A stretch of DNA of 64,000 bases, taken from DASXMR01 sp036495525. Its GTDB lineage: Bacteria; Actinomycetota; Actinomycetes; Streptosporangiales; Streptosporangiaceae. The stretch spans positions 62,001 to 126,000 of the forward strand of contig DASXMR010000023.1 in NCBI GenBank assembly GCA_036495525.1, in the 5' to 3' direction. Position 1 is the first letter of the stretch; each line of letters starts with the position of its first letter. The notes under the pieces were generated by a model. It had not been told where the DNA came from. It worked only from the letters and a program-made list of their open reading frames with translations, and did not search any database. The position numbers and the translations under genes are program-made. Positions 33,715-41,710 of this stretch are shown piece after piece.

Positions 33715-34419
33715 GTGTCGTGGTGGCGGCGCGGGTGGCGGGAGGAGGACGGTCTGCCGGACATGATGCGGCGCGAGGCTGGTGCGCGCGCGAGCGGTGC
33801 GCGCGAGCCGGCCTCAGCCGTGCCAGAGCGGTGCCTGCCGCCTGGCCAGTACGTACCGGCGGTCATGCCGGTGCTGCACTACGGTCCGGTCCCCGTCTTC
33901 AACCCGCAGACCTGGGATCTGCGAGTGACCGGCGCCACTGAGTCCGGCGGCGAGCACCGGTGGAGCTGGGCGGGGGTCAGCGCCCTGCCGCGCCACGAGA
34001 TAGTGGCGGACTTTCACTGCGTCACTAAGTTCACCATTCCTGGCGTGAGGTGGTTTGGCATTCCGGCGCCCGACCTGCTCGCGCTGGCGCCGCCAGCGCC
34101 AGCGGTGACCCACGTCATGGTCTGGGCCGACTTTGGCTACAGCGCGAACCTGCGGATCGCGGACTTCGCCGACGACAGCACCCTGCTGGCCACGCACCGC
34201 GACGGTCAGCCGCTGCCCCCCGAGCACGGGTACCCGCTGCGGCTCGTCGTGCCCGCGCTCTACGGCTGGAAGAGCGTCAAGTGGGTGCGCGCGATCGAGT
34301 ACCTGACCGTGGACCGGCGCGGCTTCTGGGAAGAGCGCGGCTACCACAACCACGGCGATCCGTGGCGGGAGCAGCGCTATTCCTACCAGGAACTGCCCGG
34401 AGAGGGCCCGCAGCAGTAG
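33715..34419 (+). CDS. Molybdopterin-dependent (sulfite-oxidase-fold) oxidoreductase
   Basis: This protein has the sulfite oxidase fold of the YedY/SorA-like group, about 234 residues. The invariant molybdenum-ligand Cys is in DFHCVTKF (C102), and YPLRLVVPALYGWKSVKWVRAIE matches the conserved cofactor-binding C-terminal half. No Tat signal is visible, so a cytoplasmic site is likely. The start is uncertain: GTG 33715 gives VSWWRRGW, a beginning seen in related proteins, while GTG 33661 and ATG 33763 are also possible. It converges with the PASTA kinase gene. Confidence 0.83.
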   Translation: MSWWRRGWREEDGLPDMMRREAGARASGAREPASAVPERCLPPGQYVPAVMPVLHYGPVPVFNPQTWDLRVTGATESGGEHRWSWAGVSALPRHEIVADFHCVTKFTIPGVRWFGIPAPDLLALAPPAPAVTHVMVWADFGYSANLRIADFADDSTLLATHRDGQPLPPEHGYPLRLVVPALYGWKSVKWVRAIEYLTVDRRGFWEERGYHNHGDPWREQRYSYQELPGEGPQQ

Positions 34420-34507
34420 AGCTCATGCGCGACCTGGCGGCCAGGCAACGCTGGCAACGCGAGCGCGGCGGGGCGCTGTCCTGACCGCCCGGCGGCCATT
34501 TCTGCGG

Positions 34508-36682
34508 CTACGGGAAGGCGAAGCCGACCATCAGGGTGATCGTCGTGCCCTTCGGCGCGGATCCGGTCGGGCTGAAGCTGACCACGCGGTTGCCGGGGCC
34601 GACCTGCTGGACCTGGACGTTGAAGCCGGCCTCCTCCAGGACTTTGGCGGCCTGGTGCGCGTCCTGGCCGGTCACGTCGGGGATCGTGACGTCCGGGGGG
34701 CCGGGCGAGAAGTAGACGGTGACGACCTCGCCCTGGCTGATCGCGGTGCCGGGCCGGGGGGACTGCCTGATGATCGTCCCCTGCGGCTGGGTACTCCGCC
34801 TGGCCTGCACCGGGTTGATCGTGTACCCGCCGGACGCCGCTGTGGCGTTCGCCTGGTCCACCGTCTGGCCCTTGAAGTCGGGCAGCGGCTGGCCGGCGCT
34901 CACCGTCAGCGTCACGGGCTTGTCCTGCGGCCAGCTGGAGCCGGCCGTCGGACTGGTACTGATCACCGTTCCGGCCGGGATGGTCGTGCTGGTCGCCTGG
35001 ATGATCCTGCCCGGCGTCAGCCCGGCCTGGTGCAGCGTCGCCTCGGCCGAGCTCAGCGCCATGCCGGTGACCGGCGGCATGGTCACCTTGACGGGGCCGA
35101 GCGAGAGGATCAGCGTCACCGTGCTGCCGTCCTTGAGCCGGGCACCGCTGGCCGGGCTGGTGCTGATCACCGAGCCGGCCGGCAGGTCGTTGTGCTGGCC
35201 CTGCCCGTTCCGCGCGCCGAAGCCGAGGTTGCGCAGCTCGGTGCGTGCGGTGGCGGCCACCATGCCGCGCAGCTGCGGGATGTCCCGATAGTGGGGGCGG
35301 GAGAGATACACGGCACCGAGCACCGCGATCAGCACGATCGCCACTCCGGCGCTGGCCGCGCCGACCCTGCTGAACAGCCACTGCCGCGGTGACCGCCGCG
35401 CGCCGCGCCAGCCCCGCTGGCCGTGACCGCCTGGCTCGCCGTAGTAGGCGCCGGGCGCGGGCACTATCAGCGTGTGGTTCGCTGCCTGTGCCCGTCCCGA
35501 GTCACGGCCGGAGTGCAGCACCGCCGGTAGCAGCGGGTCGTCCTCCGGCCCGGTCGGCTGGCCGCTGAAGCCGAGCGTGGCCAGCCCGCCTCCTGCGCCC
35601 GGCGGCTGGCCGCCCGGCGGCTGGCCGCCCGGATTCGCCGGCCTCCAGGCAGCGTCCGGCGGCGGCGACGCATCACGCTGGGCGTGCGCGCCTGGCCGGT
35701 ACGGCGTGCCGCCTGACGTGCCGGGCACGGGCTGGCCGCCAGGCATGCTGCCGCCCGGAGCGGCACCTCCTGGCACGGGGCCGCCCAGCACCGGGCCGCC
35801 TAGCACGGGGCCAGGCGCGGCGGGCGGGCGCCGTGAGATCGGCAGCCCGTGCCTGACCTCGCCGACGGCCGCCAGGAAGTGGCCGGCGTCGGCCGGCCGC
35901 TGCCGCGGGTCGCGGCTGGTGGCGAATCCGATTAGCGCGTCCAGCGCGGCTGGCAGCCCTGGCACCAGGCTCGACGGCGGCGGGACGGTGTCGCTGAGGT
36001 GCTTATAGGCGACGTCGAGCGCGCTGCCGCCGGCGTGCGGCTGACTGCCGGTCAGCAGCTCGAACAGCAGGATCCCGGCGGCGTACACGTCGGTGCGCTC
36101 GTCCGAGGCGCCGGCCGATACCTGCTCGGGCGCCAGGTACGCCGCGGTGCCGATGATCATCCCGGCCCTGGACTGGCGCGCCGCCGCGATGGCCCTGGCC
36201 AGCCCGAAGTCGGCGACCTTCACCACATTGCCGGAGCCCAGCAGCACGTTCTCCGGCTTGACGTCCCGGTGCACGATCCCGGAGCGGTGTGCCTCGGCCA
36301 GGCCGGCCAGCACGCCCTCGATGATGTCGAGCGCCTCACGCGGGCTGAGCCGCCCGCGCTCGCGCAGCAGCTCGCGCAGGGTCAGCCCCGGCACGTACTC
36401 CATGGCCAGGAAGTACAGGCCGCCGTCGGAACCCTGGTCGAAGACCGCCACCACGTTCGGGCTGGACAGCTTCGCCGCCGAATGGGCCTCGCCGATGAAG
36501 CGGCGGACGAACTCGGGGTCGGCGGCCAGCTCCGGGTACGCGATCTTCAGCGCCACCTTGCGGTCCAGGCGCGTGTCGGTCGCCAGGTAAACCGTCGCCA
36601 TGCCACCGCGCGCCAGCCTGGACTCCACCCGGTAGCGGCCGTCCAGCAGCTGGCCGGCTGGCGGCGACAAGGTGGTATCCAT
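34508..36682 (-). CDS. PASTA-domain Ser/Thr protein kinase (PknL/PkaF type)
   Basis: This membrane kinase of 724 residues has a cytosolic kinase domain (about 13-275) with Gly-rich LARGGMATVY, catalytic Lys in VALKI, HRDVKPEN (Asp140), DFGLA and the APEQ site. A Pro/Gly-rich linker, one TM helix (about 439-461) and four extracellular PASTA repeats (about 466-724) follow. PASTA repeats bind muropeptides, linking wall state to signalling. In M. tuberculosis PknL sits next to its substrate Rv2175c, and an Rv2175c-like gene lies about 4 kb away here. ATG 36682 is favoured because a -10 element ends 7 nt upstream. Confidence 0.93.
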   Translation of the reverse strand: MDTTLSPPAGQLLDGRYRVESRLARGGMATVYLATDTRLDRKVALKIAYPELAADPEFVRRFIGEAHSAAKLSSPNVVAVFDQGSDGGLYFLAMEYVPGLTLRELLRERGRLSPREALDIIEGVLAGLAEAHRSGIVHRDVKPENVLLGSGNVVKVADFGLARAIAAARQSRAGMIIGTAAYLAPEQVSAGASDERTDVYAAGILLFELLTGSQPHAGGSALDVAYKHLSDTVPPPSSLVPGLPAALDALIGFATSRDPRQRPADAGHFLAAVGEVRHGLPISRRPPAAPGPVLGGPVLGGPVPGGAAPGGSMPGGQPVPGTSGGTPYRPGAHAQRDASPPPDAAWRPANPGGQPPGGQPPGAGGGLATLGFSGQPTGPEDDPLLPAVLHSGRDSGRAQAANHTLIVPAPGAYYGEPGGHGQRGWRGARRSPRQWLFSRVGAASAGVAIVLIAVLGAVYLSRPHYRDIPQLRGMVAATARTELRNLGFGARNGQGQHNDLPAGSVISTSPASGARLKDGSTVTLILSLGPVKVTMPPVTGMALSSAEATLHQAGLTPGRIIQATSTTIPAGTVISTSPTAGSSWPQDKPVTLTVSAGQPLPDFKGQTVDQANATAASGGYTINPVQARRSTQPQGTIIRQSPRPGTAISQGEVVTVYFSPGPPDVTIPDVTGQDAHQAAKVLEEAGFNVQVQQVGPGNRVVSFSPTGSAPKGTTITLMVGFAFP

Positions 36683-36689
36683 CGGCAAA

Positions 36690-36695
36690 AGTGTA
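36690..36695 (-). promoter_or_regulatory. -10 element directly before the PASTA kinase start
   Basis: TACACT on the minus strand, then 7 nt, then ATG 36682. The position predicts a leaderless mRNA and rules out the GTG at 36703, which lies upstream of this element. Confidence 0.5.
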
Positions 36696-36737
36696 GAGGG
36701 CACCGGCCAGCGGTGCCCGGCTAACAGCGCTGTGCAG

Positions 36738-37499
36738 TCAGCCGGTGACAGGCGGCGATGAGGCGAGAGCGTGCCGGCGCTGCGGAACCCGCCCGGCCAG
36801 GAACGCCTGCCGTCCGCAGGTCACCGCCCCGCGCATCGCCTCGGCCATCAGCTCCGGATCGCGCGCCCTGGTCACTGACGTGGCCAGCAGCACGCCGTCG
36901 CAGCCGAGCTCCATCGCGATGGCCGCGTCGCTCGCGGTGCCTATGCCGGCGTCCAGGATGACCGGCACGGACGCCTGCCCGACGATCATCTCGATGTTGT
37001 GCGGGTTGCGGATGCCAAGACCGGACCCGATCGGCGAGCCGAGCGGCATCACCGCGGCGCAGCCGGCCTGCTCGAGCCGCCGTGCGAGCACGGGATCGTC
37101 GTTCGTGTACGGCAGCACGATGAAATGATCCGCGACCAGCTGCTCGGCCGCGTCCAGCAGCTCAACCGGGTCCGGCAGCAGCGTCTGCTCGTCGGCGATC
37201 ACCTCGAGCTTCACCCAGCTGGTGGCCAGCGCCTCCCTGGCCAGTCGCGCCGTCCGCACCGCGTCGGCCGCGGTGAAGCAGCCAGCCGTATTGGGCAGCA
37301 CCCTGATGCCGTGCGCCGCCAGCACGTCGAGTACCGAGCCGGCCGCCGCCGGGTCGACCCGCCGCATCGCCACCGTGGTCAGCTCGGTGCCGGACGCGAC
37401 GAGCGCCCGGCCGAGCACCTCAAGGCTGGGTGCGCCGCCGGTACCCATGATCAGCCGGGAGGCGAATGCCTCGCCGGCGATGATCAGCGGATCGTCCAC
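36738..37499 (-). CDS. thiG: Thiazole synthase
   Basis: ThiG forms the thiazole phosphate of thiamine from deoxyxylulose 5-phosphate, dehydroglycine and ThiS thiocarboxylate. The 253 residues contain MGTGGAPS, ELTTVAMRRVD, the Schiff-base lysine in SWVKLEVIAD (K97), VMPLGSPIGSGLGI and VPVILDAGIGTASDAAIAMELG. GTG 37499 has GGAGG 5 nt upstream and lies one base from the thiS stop. It is the third gene of the riboswitch-controlled thiO-thiS-thiG operon. Confidence 0.95.
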   Translation of the reverse strand: MDDPLIIAGEAFASRLIMGTGGAPSLEVLGRALVASGTELTTVAMRRVDPAAAGSVLDVLAAHGIRVLPNTAGCFTAADAVRTARLAREALATSWVKLEVIADEQTLLPDPVELLDAAEQLVADHFIVLPYTNDDPVLARRLEQAGCAAVMPLGSPIGSGLGIRNPHNIEMIVGQASVPVILDAGIGTASDAAIAMELGCDGVLLATSVTRARDPELMAEAMRGAVTCGRQAFLAGRVPQRRHALASSPPVTG

Positions 37500-37500
37500 C

Positions 37501-37701
37501 TTAGCCTCCCTGCACCGCGGTCAGCACCTCGACCTCGTCGCCAGCTGCCAGCTCGGTCCCGGCCCAGGCGTGCCGCCGCACGACCTCGCCGTTCACCGCG
37601 ACGGCCAGCCCGGTCGGCGAGCTGGTCAGCAGCTTGACCGCCTTGGCGAGCGACGTGCCGTCAGGCAGCTCGCGCGGCTGGCCGTTGACCACCACGTTCA
37701 T
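37501..37701 (-). CDS. thiS: Sulfur carrier protein ThiS
   Basis: This ubiquitin-fold carrier of 66 residues ends in the required Gly-Gly (TAVQGG), which is thiocarboxylated and gives its sulfur to ThiG. VVNGQPRELPDG, AVAVNGEVVRR and LAAGDEVEVLTAVQGG are the family features. Its ATG overlaps the thiO stop by 4 nt (ATGA), so it is translationally coupled. Confidence 0.95.
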   Translation of the reverse strand: MNVVVNGQPRELPDGTSLAKAVKLLTSSPTGLAVAVNGEVVRRHAWAGTELAAGDEVEVLTAVQGG

Positions 37702-38948
37702 CTCAGCAGCTCCTGTCCGTCATGCTCACCTTGCCCGCGGTGCGCGGCCTGGCCAGCCACGCCCGCGCTGCTGCCGAAGCGCTGCGCGCTGAACGGCTGC
37801 CCGATCGGGGCCAGCTGCCCGCTCGCCAGGTAGCCGGCCACGATCATGGCAGTCACCGGGGCGAGCAGCACGCCGGACCGGAAATGGCCGGTCGCCAGCA
37901 CGAGGCCGGCCAGCGATGACGGGCCGATCAAAGGCGCATTGTCCGGCGTCCCAGGCCGCAGCCCCGCCGCGGTCTCGGTCAGCTCAAGCTCGGTGATGCC
38001 AGGCACCAGTGCCCTGGCATCCCTGAGCAGCTCCCAGACGCCGCCGGCCGTCACCCTCGTGTCGGCTCCGAGTTCCTCCTGGGTCGCGCCGATCACCAGC
38101 TCACCGCCCAGGCGCGGGACCAGGTACACCGTCGAGCCGCGGACCACGCCGCGCACGGTGCGGGCGAGCAGGCCAGGCGGCAGGCCGCCCGCGGTGTCCT
38201 TGCTGGCCCGCAGCCGCAGGATCTGACCCTTCACCGGGCGCACCGGCGGGACGGCGTGGGCCGGCAGCCCGGCGATCTGGCCGGCTCGCCAGCCGCTGGC
38301 CAGCACGACCTGCCCTGCCGCGACCGCGGCGCCGTCGGCCAGCACGGCGCCGGTCACCCGGCTGCCGCCGGCCGGGGTGACGGTCAGCTCGGCAGCGTAC
38401 TGCCTGACCAGCTCGGCGCCAGCCGCCTGCGCGGCGGCCAGCAGCGCGCCGGCCAGCAGCCGCGGGTCCACCGACCCGTCGCCCTCGGTCAGCAGGCCGC
38501 CGTGCACCGACGGGCCGAGCATCGGCTCGGCGGCGCGGCACTCACGCGCCGAGAGCCGGGCCGACGGCCTGCCGAACGCCTCCTGCAGGGCGCGCAGCTC
38601 CTCAAGCACGGCCATGTCGCCGGGGTCATAGCCGACCTGCAGAGTGCCGTCCTGCCGGAACCCGGTCGGCCGCCCGGTCAGCTCGGTCAGCTCGGCGGCG
38701 AACCCCGGGTAGCTGTCCAGCGACTGGCTGCCGAGCCGGAACAGCTCCTTCTCCGCGTAGGTGGCCTCGGTGACCGGGGTGAGCATGCCAGCCGCGGCGT
38801 GCGAGGCGCCCCGGCCAGGATCGCCGTCGGCGATCAGCACGCTGAGGCCCAGCTGGGCGGCGCGCCAGGCGATGGCCAGGCCGATCACGCCGGCGCCGAT
38901 GACCAGCACGTCGGCGCTGCGGGCTGACTGCCCGGCCGGTGTGCTCAC
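37698..38948 (-). CDS. thiO: Glycine oxidase ThiO
   Basis: This FAD-dependent enzyme oxidises glycine to dehydroglycine for thiazole formation in aerobes. The 416 residues begin with the dinucleotide motif VLVIGAGVIGLAIAWRAAQLG and contain GASHAAAGMLTP, the C-terminal GLRPGTPDNAPLIG and LATGHFRSGVLLAPVTA. The C-terminal 25 residues are a low-complexity tail. GTG 38948 follows GGGAG, which lies in the 3' part of a TPP riboswitch. The same frame is open to 40487, but the upstream part is antisense to the next gene. Confidence 0.93.
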   Translation of the reverse strand: MSTPAGQSARSADVLVIGAGVIGLAIAWRAAQLGLSVLIADGDPGRGASHAAAGMLTPVTEATYAEKELFRLGSQSLDSYPGFAAELTELTGRPTGFRQDGTLQVGYDPGDMAVLEELRALQEAFGRPSARLSARECRAAEPMLGPSVHGGLLTEGDGSVDPRLLAGALLAAAQAAGAELVRQYAAELTVTPAGGSRVTGAVLADGAAVAAGQVVLASGWRAGQIAGLPAHAVPPVRPVKGQILRLRASKDTAGGLPPGLLARTVRGVVRGSTVYLVPRLGGELVIGATQEELGADTRVTAGGVWELLRDARALVPGITELELTETAAGLRPGTPDNAPLIGPSSLAGLVLATGHFRSGVLLAPVTAMIVAGYLASGQLAPIGQPFSAQRFGSSAGVAGQAAHRGQGEHDGQELLR

Positions 38949-38950
38949 GT

Positions 38951-39050
38951 GGCCGCTCCCTTCGCCGGCATGACCCGGATCAGGTTCGGGCGGTCGGCGG
39001 CTCAGCAGCCGCCCTCTCAGTCCGGTCGCACCAGACTCCCGCGCGTCCCC
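38951..39050 (-). promoter_or_regulatory. TPP riboswitch (THI element) of the thiO-thiS-thiG operon
   Basis: On the minus strand the conserved parts occur in order: CGCGGGAGTC, CTGAGAGGG, a variable GC-rich arm (about GCGGCTGCTGAGCCGCC) and ACCTGATCCGGGTCATGCC followed by GGCGAAGGGAG. The final GGGAG (38956-38960) is also the thiO ribosome-binding site, which predicts translational shut-off when thiamine pyrophosphate binds. Confidence 0.92.
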
Positions 39051-39194
39051 CCAGCCTACCGGCGCCACCAGCAAGCGCGCCTGGCGCGCAAGCACGGCGC
39101 CGGCCCCCGCCGCCACTGCGCCGGGAGCAGCCTGCAAGATGGCGGCCAGGAAGGCCGGCCAGGAAGGGCTGACCGGAAGGAGGCGGGGAACGAG

Positions 39195-40421
39195 GTGAGC
39201 GAGGCTGGCTCCCGCGCACCGCAGCGGGTCGTGGTGGCCGGCGCAGGCCTGGCCGGGCTCCGGACGGTCGAGGAACTGCGCGCCAGGGACTTCCGCGGCG
39301 TCATCACGCTGGTCGGGGCCGAGCAGCGGCTGCCGTATGACCGGCCGCCGCTGTCCAAGAAGCTGATGCTCGGCGAGCTGGACGACACGACGCTGCGGCC
39401 CGACCTGACCGAGCTCGGAGTGCAGCTGAGCCTCGGCGAGACGGCGACCGGCCTGCAGGCAGATCAGGACGGCCCGGGCGGAGTGCTGCGCACCGACCGG
39501 GCCGAGCACGGCTACGACGCCCTGGTGATCGCGACCGGCGCGCACCCGGTGGCGCTGCCGGGCACCGGGCAGCGGTTCCTGCGCACTATTGGTGATGCGC
39601 TCGCCCTGCGCAGCCGTCTGCAGGCCGGGATCCGGCTGGCGATCGTGGGGGCCGGCTGGATCGGCGCCGAGCTGGCGACCGCCGCCGCTGCCCGCGGCTG
39701 CCAGGTGACGGTCGTCGAGGCCGGGCCAGCTCCGCTCGCGAGCGCGCTGGGCGCCGAGGCCGGCGCGCTGACCGTGCCCTGGTACCAGGCAGCCGGCGTG
39801 GACTTGCGGCTCGGCCTGGCCGTCGAGTCGGCCGGGCCTGGCGGCCTGGCACTGGCCGGCGGCGGCTGGCTGCCAGCCGACGAGGTGGTCACCGCGGTAG
39901 GCGTCCGGCCGCAGACCGGCTGGCTGCAGGGCTCGCCGGTTGCCCTGGACAACGGCGTCGCGGTCGATGGTCAGCTGCGCAGCAGCGTTCCCGGCGTGTA
40001 CGCGGCGGGGGACTGCGCCGCCTTCTGGTCCGCGCGCTACCGGCGCCGGCTGAGGTTCGAGCACTGGGACGTGGCGCTGCGGGCACCGGCGGTCGTGGCG
40101 TCCAGCGTGCTTGGCGGCAGTGACGCCTACGACCCCGTTCCATATTTCTGGTCCGAGCAGTTCGGGCGGATGGTGCAGTATGCCGGCTGCCACAGCCCCG
40201 CCGACCGGCTGCTGCTGCGCGGCGATCCAGCTGCGCAGCGGTGGTCTGCCTGCTGGCTGGCTGGCGACCAGCTGACCGCGCTCATGGCCGTCAACCAGCC
40301 GCGGGACCTGCTGCAGGCGCGCCGCCTGATGGAAACGGGTGGCCTGGTCGATGCCGCCAGGCTCGCCGACCCCGCCGTGCCGGTCCGGGAGGCCGTGCCG
40401 GTCCGGCAGGCCGGGCGCTGA
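39195..40421 (+). CDS. FAD-dependent NAD(P)H oxidoreductase, ferredoxin-reductase-like
   Basis: The 408 residues form a rubredoxin/ferredoxin reductase-type flavoprotein: FAD motif VVVAGAGLAGLRTVEELR, PYDRPPLSKK, the ATGAHP strand, the NAD motif IVGAGWIGAELATAAAARG and GVYAAGDCAAFW. FEHWDVALR is typical of the ferredoxin-reductase branch that supplies cytochrome P450 or ring-hydroxylating enzymes, none of which is nearby. GTG 39195 gives MSEAGSRAPQRVVVAGAG. The gene is divergent from thiO and starts 145 nt from the riboswitch 5' end. Confidence 0.88.
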   Translation: MSEAGSRAPQRVVVAGAGLAGLRTVEELRARDFRGVITLVGAEQRLPYDRPPLSKKLMLGELDDTTLRPDLTELGVQLSLGETATGLQADQDGPGGVLRTDRAEHGYDALVIATGAHPVALPGTGQRFLRTIGDALALRSRLQAGIRLAIVGAGWIGAELATAAAARGCQVTVVEAGPAPLASALGAEAGALTVPWYQAAGVDLRLGLAVESAGPGGLALAGGGWLPADEVVTAVGVRPQTGWLQGSPVALDNGVAVDGQLRSSVPGVYAAGDCAAFWSARYRRRLRFEHWDVALRAPAVVASSVLGGSDAYDPVPYFWSEQFGRMVQYAGCHSPADRLLLRGDPAAQRWSACWLAGDQLTALMAVNQPRDLLQARRLMETGGLVDAARLADPAVPVREAVPVRQAGR

Positions 40422-40480
40422 CACCGGCCGCCGGCGGCGCAGGCGTTTGACTGGCCGCTCAGTGTGGGAAAGTTTGGAGG

Positions 40481-40843
40481 GTGGCACAGATTGACCCCCC
40501 GACCGACGCCATCGTCGGTGACTGGCTGACCATTCCAGAAGCTGCTGAGCGGCTCGACCTGTCCGTGAGCCGGGTCAAGCAGTTGCTGCGCGACCGCAAG
40601 CTGCTCGCGGTCCAGCGGCCTGGCGGCACGTTCAGCGTGCCAGCCGCGTTCCTCGCCGGAGGACAGGTGGTGAAGGGCCTGCCCGGCACGCTGACGCTGC
40701 TGCTCGACTGCGGCTTCAGCGACCCGGAGGCACTGCGCTGGCTGTTCACCGCCGATGACTCGCTGCCAGGGACGCCGATTCAGGCGATCACCGAGCACCG
40801 CAGCACCGAGGTGAACAGGCGGGCCCAGGCCCTGGCCTTCTGA
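40481..40843 (+). CDS. Rv2175c-type helix-turn-helix DNA-binding protein
   Basis: The 120 residues comprise a winged/MerR-like helix-turn-helix (DWLTIPEAAERLDLSVSRVKQLLRDRKLLAVQRPGG) and a C-terminal domain (LPGTLTLLLDCGFSDPEALRWLFTADDSLPGTPIQAI) typical of the Rv2175c family. M. tuberculosis Rv2175c is a DNA-binding substrate of the kinase PknL. A PASTA kinase of that type is about 4 kb away here, with the thi genes between. An N-terminal Thr (PPTD) is present, as in the phosphorylated region of Rv2175c. GTG 40481 follows GGAGG directly, so the spacing is unusually short. Confidence 0.87.
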   Translation: MAQIDPPTDAIVGDWLTIPEAAERLDLSVSRVKQLLRDRKLLAVQRPGGTFSVPAAFLAGGQVVKGLPGTLTLLLDCGFSDPEALRWLFTADDSLPGTPIQAITEHRSTEVNRRAQALAF

Positions 40844-41006
40844 GGCCGGCGACCCGCCAGCCGCGGCACGTGCCGTGCCGTGCTGGTGCCGTGCCCTGCA
40901 GGCATCAGCCCGGCGCTGGCACCGTGCCCTAGGCAGGCGACCAGCGGAAGCCCGGTGCCGGGCGTAACGGTGCTGCGCACGCACCGGGTCATGGCAGGCT
41001 GGCGCC

Positions 41007-41657
41007 GTGAGCACTGACCTGAGCGACCGGCTCGCGGCGGCCCGGCTTTACCTGTGCACCGACGCCAGGCAGCAGCAGGGTGACCTGCCGGACTTCCTCG
41101 ACGCCGTGCTCGGCTCCGGCGTGGACATCGTCCAGCTGCGGCACAAGGGCCTGGAAGCGGGGGAGGAGCTGCGGTTTCTCGAGATCTTCCGGGCTGCCTG
41201 CGACCGGCGCGGCGCGCTGCTCGCGGTCAACGACCGGGCCGACATCGCCTACGCGGCGGGTGCTGACGTGCTGCACGTCGGCCAGGACGACCTGCCAGCG
41301 GCTACGGCCAGGCGGATCCTCGGGCCCGGGCCGCTGATCGGGCTGTCGACGCACGCCCCGGCGCAGGCCGAGGCGGCCGCCGGGGACGGCGCCGTCGACT
41401 ACTTCTGCGCCGGGCCGGTGTGGCCGACCCCCACCAAGCCAGGCCGCGCGGCACCGGGCCTGCCGCTCGTCGCCTTCGCGGCCGGCCTGGCGACGGCGCG
41501 GCCGTGGTTCGCCATCGGCGGGATCAGCGAGGACACGCTCGGCGAGGTGCTCGACGCCGGAGCGCGCCGCGTCGTGGTCGTGCGCGCGATCACCGAGGCA
41601 GCAGATCCCGGCGCCGCCGCTGCCCGGCTGGCCGCGCGGCTGCGTCAGGACGGCTGA
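41007..41657 (+). CDS. thiE: Thiamine-phosphate synthase
   Basis: ThiE joins hydroxymethylpyrimidine diphosphate with thiazole phosphate to make thiamine phosphate. The 216 residues contain the opening strand ARLYLCTD, VDIVQLRHKG, LLAVNDRADIA, VLHVGQDDLP, DYFCAGPVWPTPTKPG and the C-terminal WFAIGGIS. These cover the diphosphate and metal-binding residues of the TIM barrel. GTG 41007 is the start. The linkage of thiE with thiO-thiS-thiG and metF is the same as in Streptomyces. Confidence 0.94.
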   Translation: MSTDLSDRLAAARLYLCTDARQQQGDLPDFLDAVLGSGVDIVQLRHKGLEAGEELRFLEIFRAACDRRGALLAVNDRADIAYAAGADVLHVGQDDLPAATARRILGPGPLIGLSTHAPAQAEAAAGDGAVDYFCAGPVWPTPTKPGRAAPGLPLVAFAAGLATARPWFAIGGISEDTLGEVLDAGARRVVVVRAITEAADPGAAAARLAARLRQDG

Positions 41658-41710
41658 CTCGCTGGCGGCGCGGCGAGCCGGATCCGGCTGCGCCCGGTTA
41701 GCCTTGAGGA

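Noticed and set aside
34424..34483. 19-codon ORF after the sulfite-oxidase-like gene (MRDLAARQRWQRERGGALS)
   Set aside because: No ribosome-binding site, promoter or family; chance ORFs of this size are common.
37698..40487. 929-residue minus-strand open frame extending thiO upstream
   Set aside because: It crosses the TPP riboswitch and is antisense to the flavoprotein gene; only the part from GTG 38948 has family similarity.
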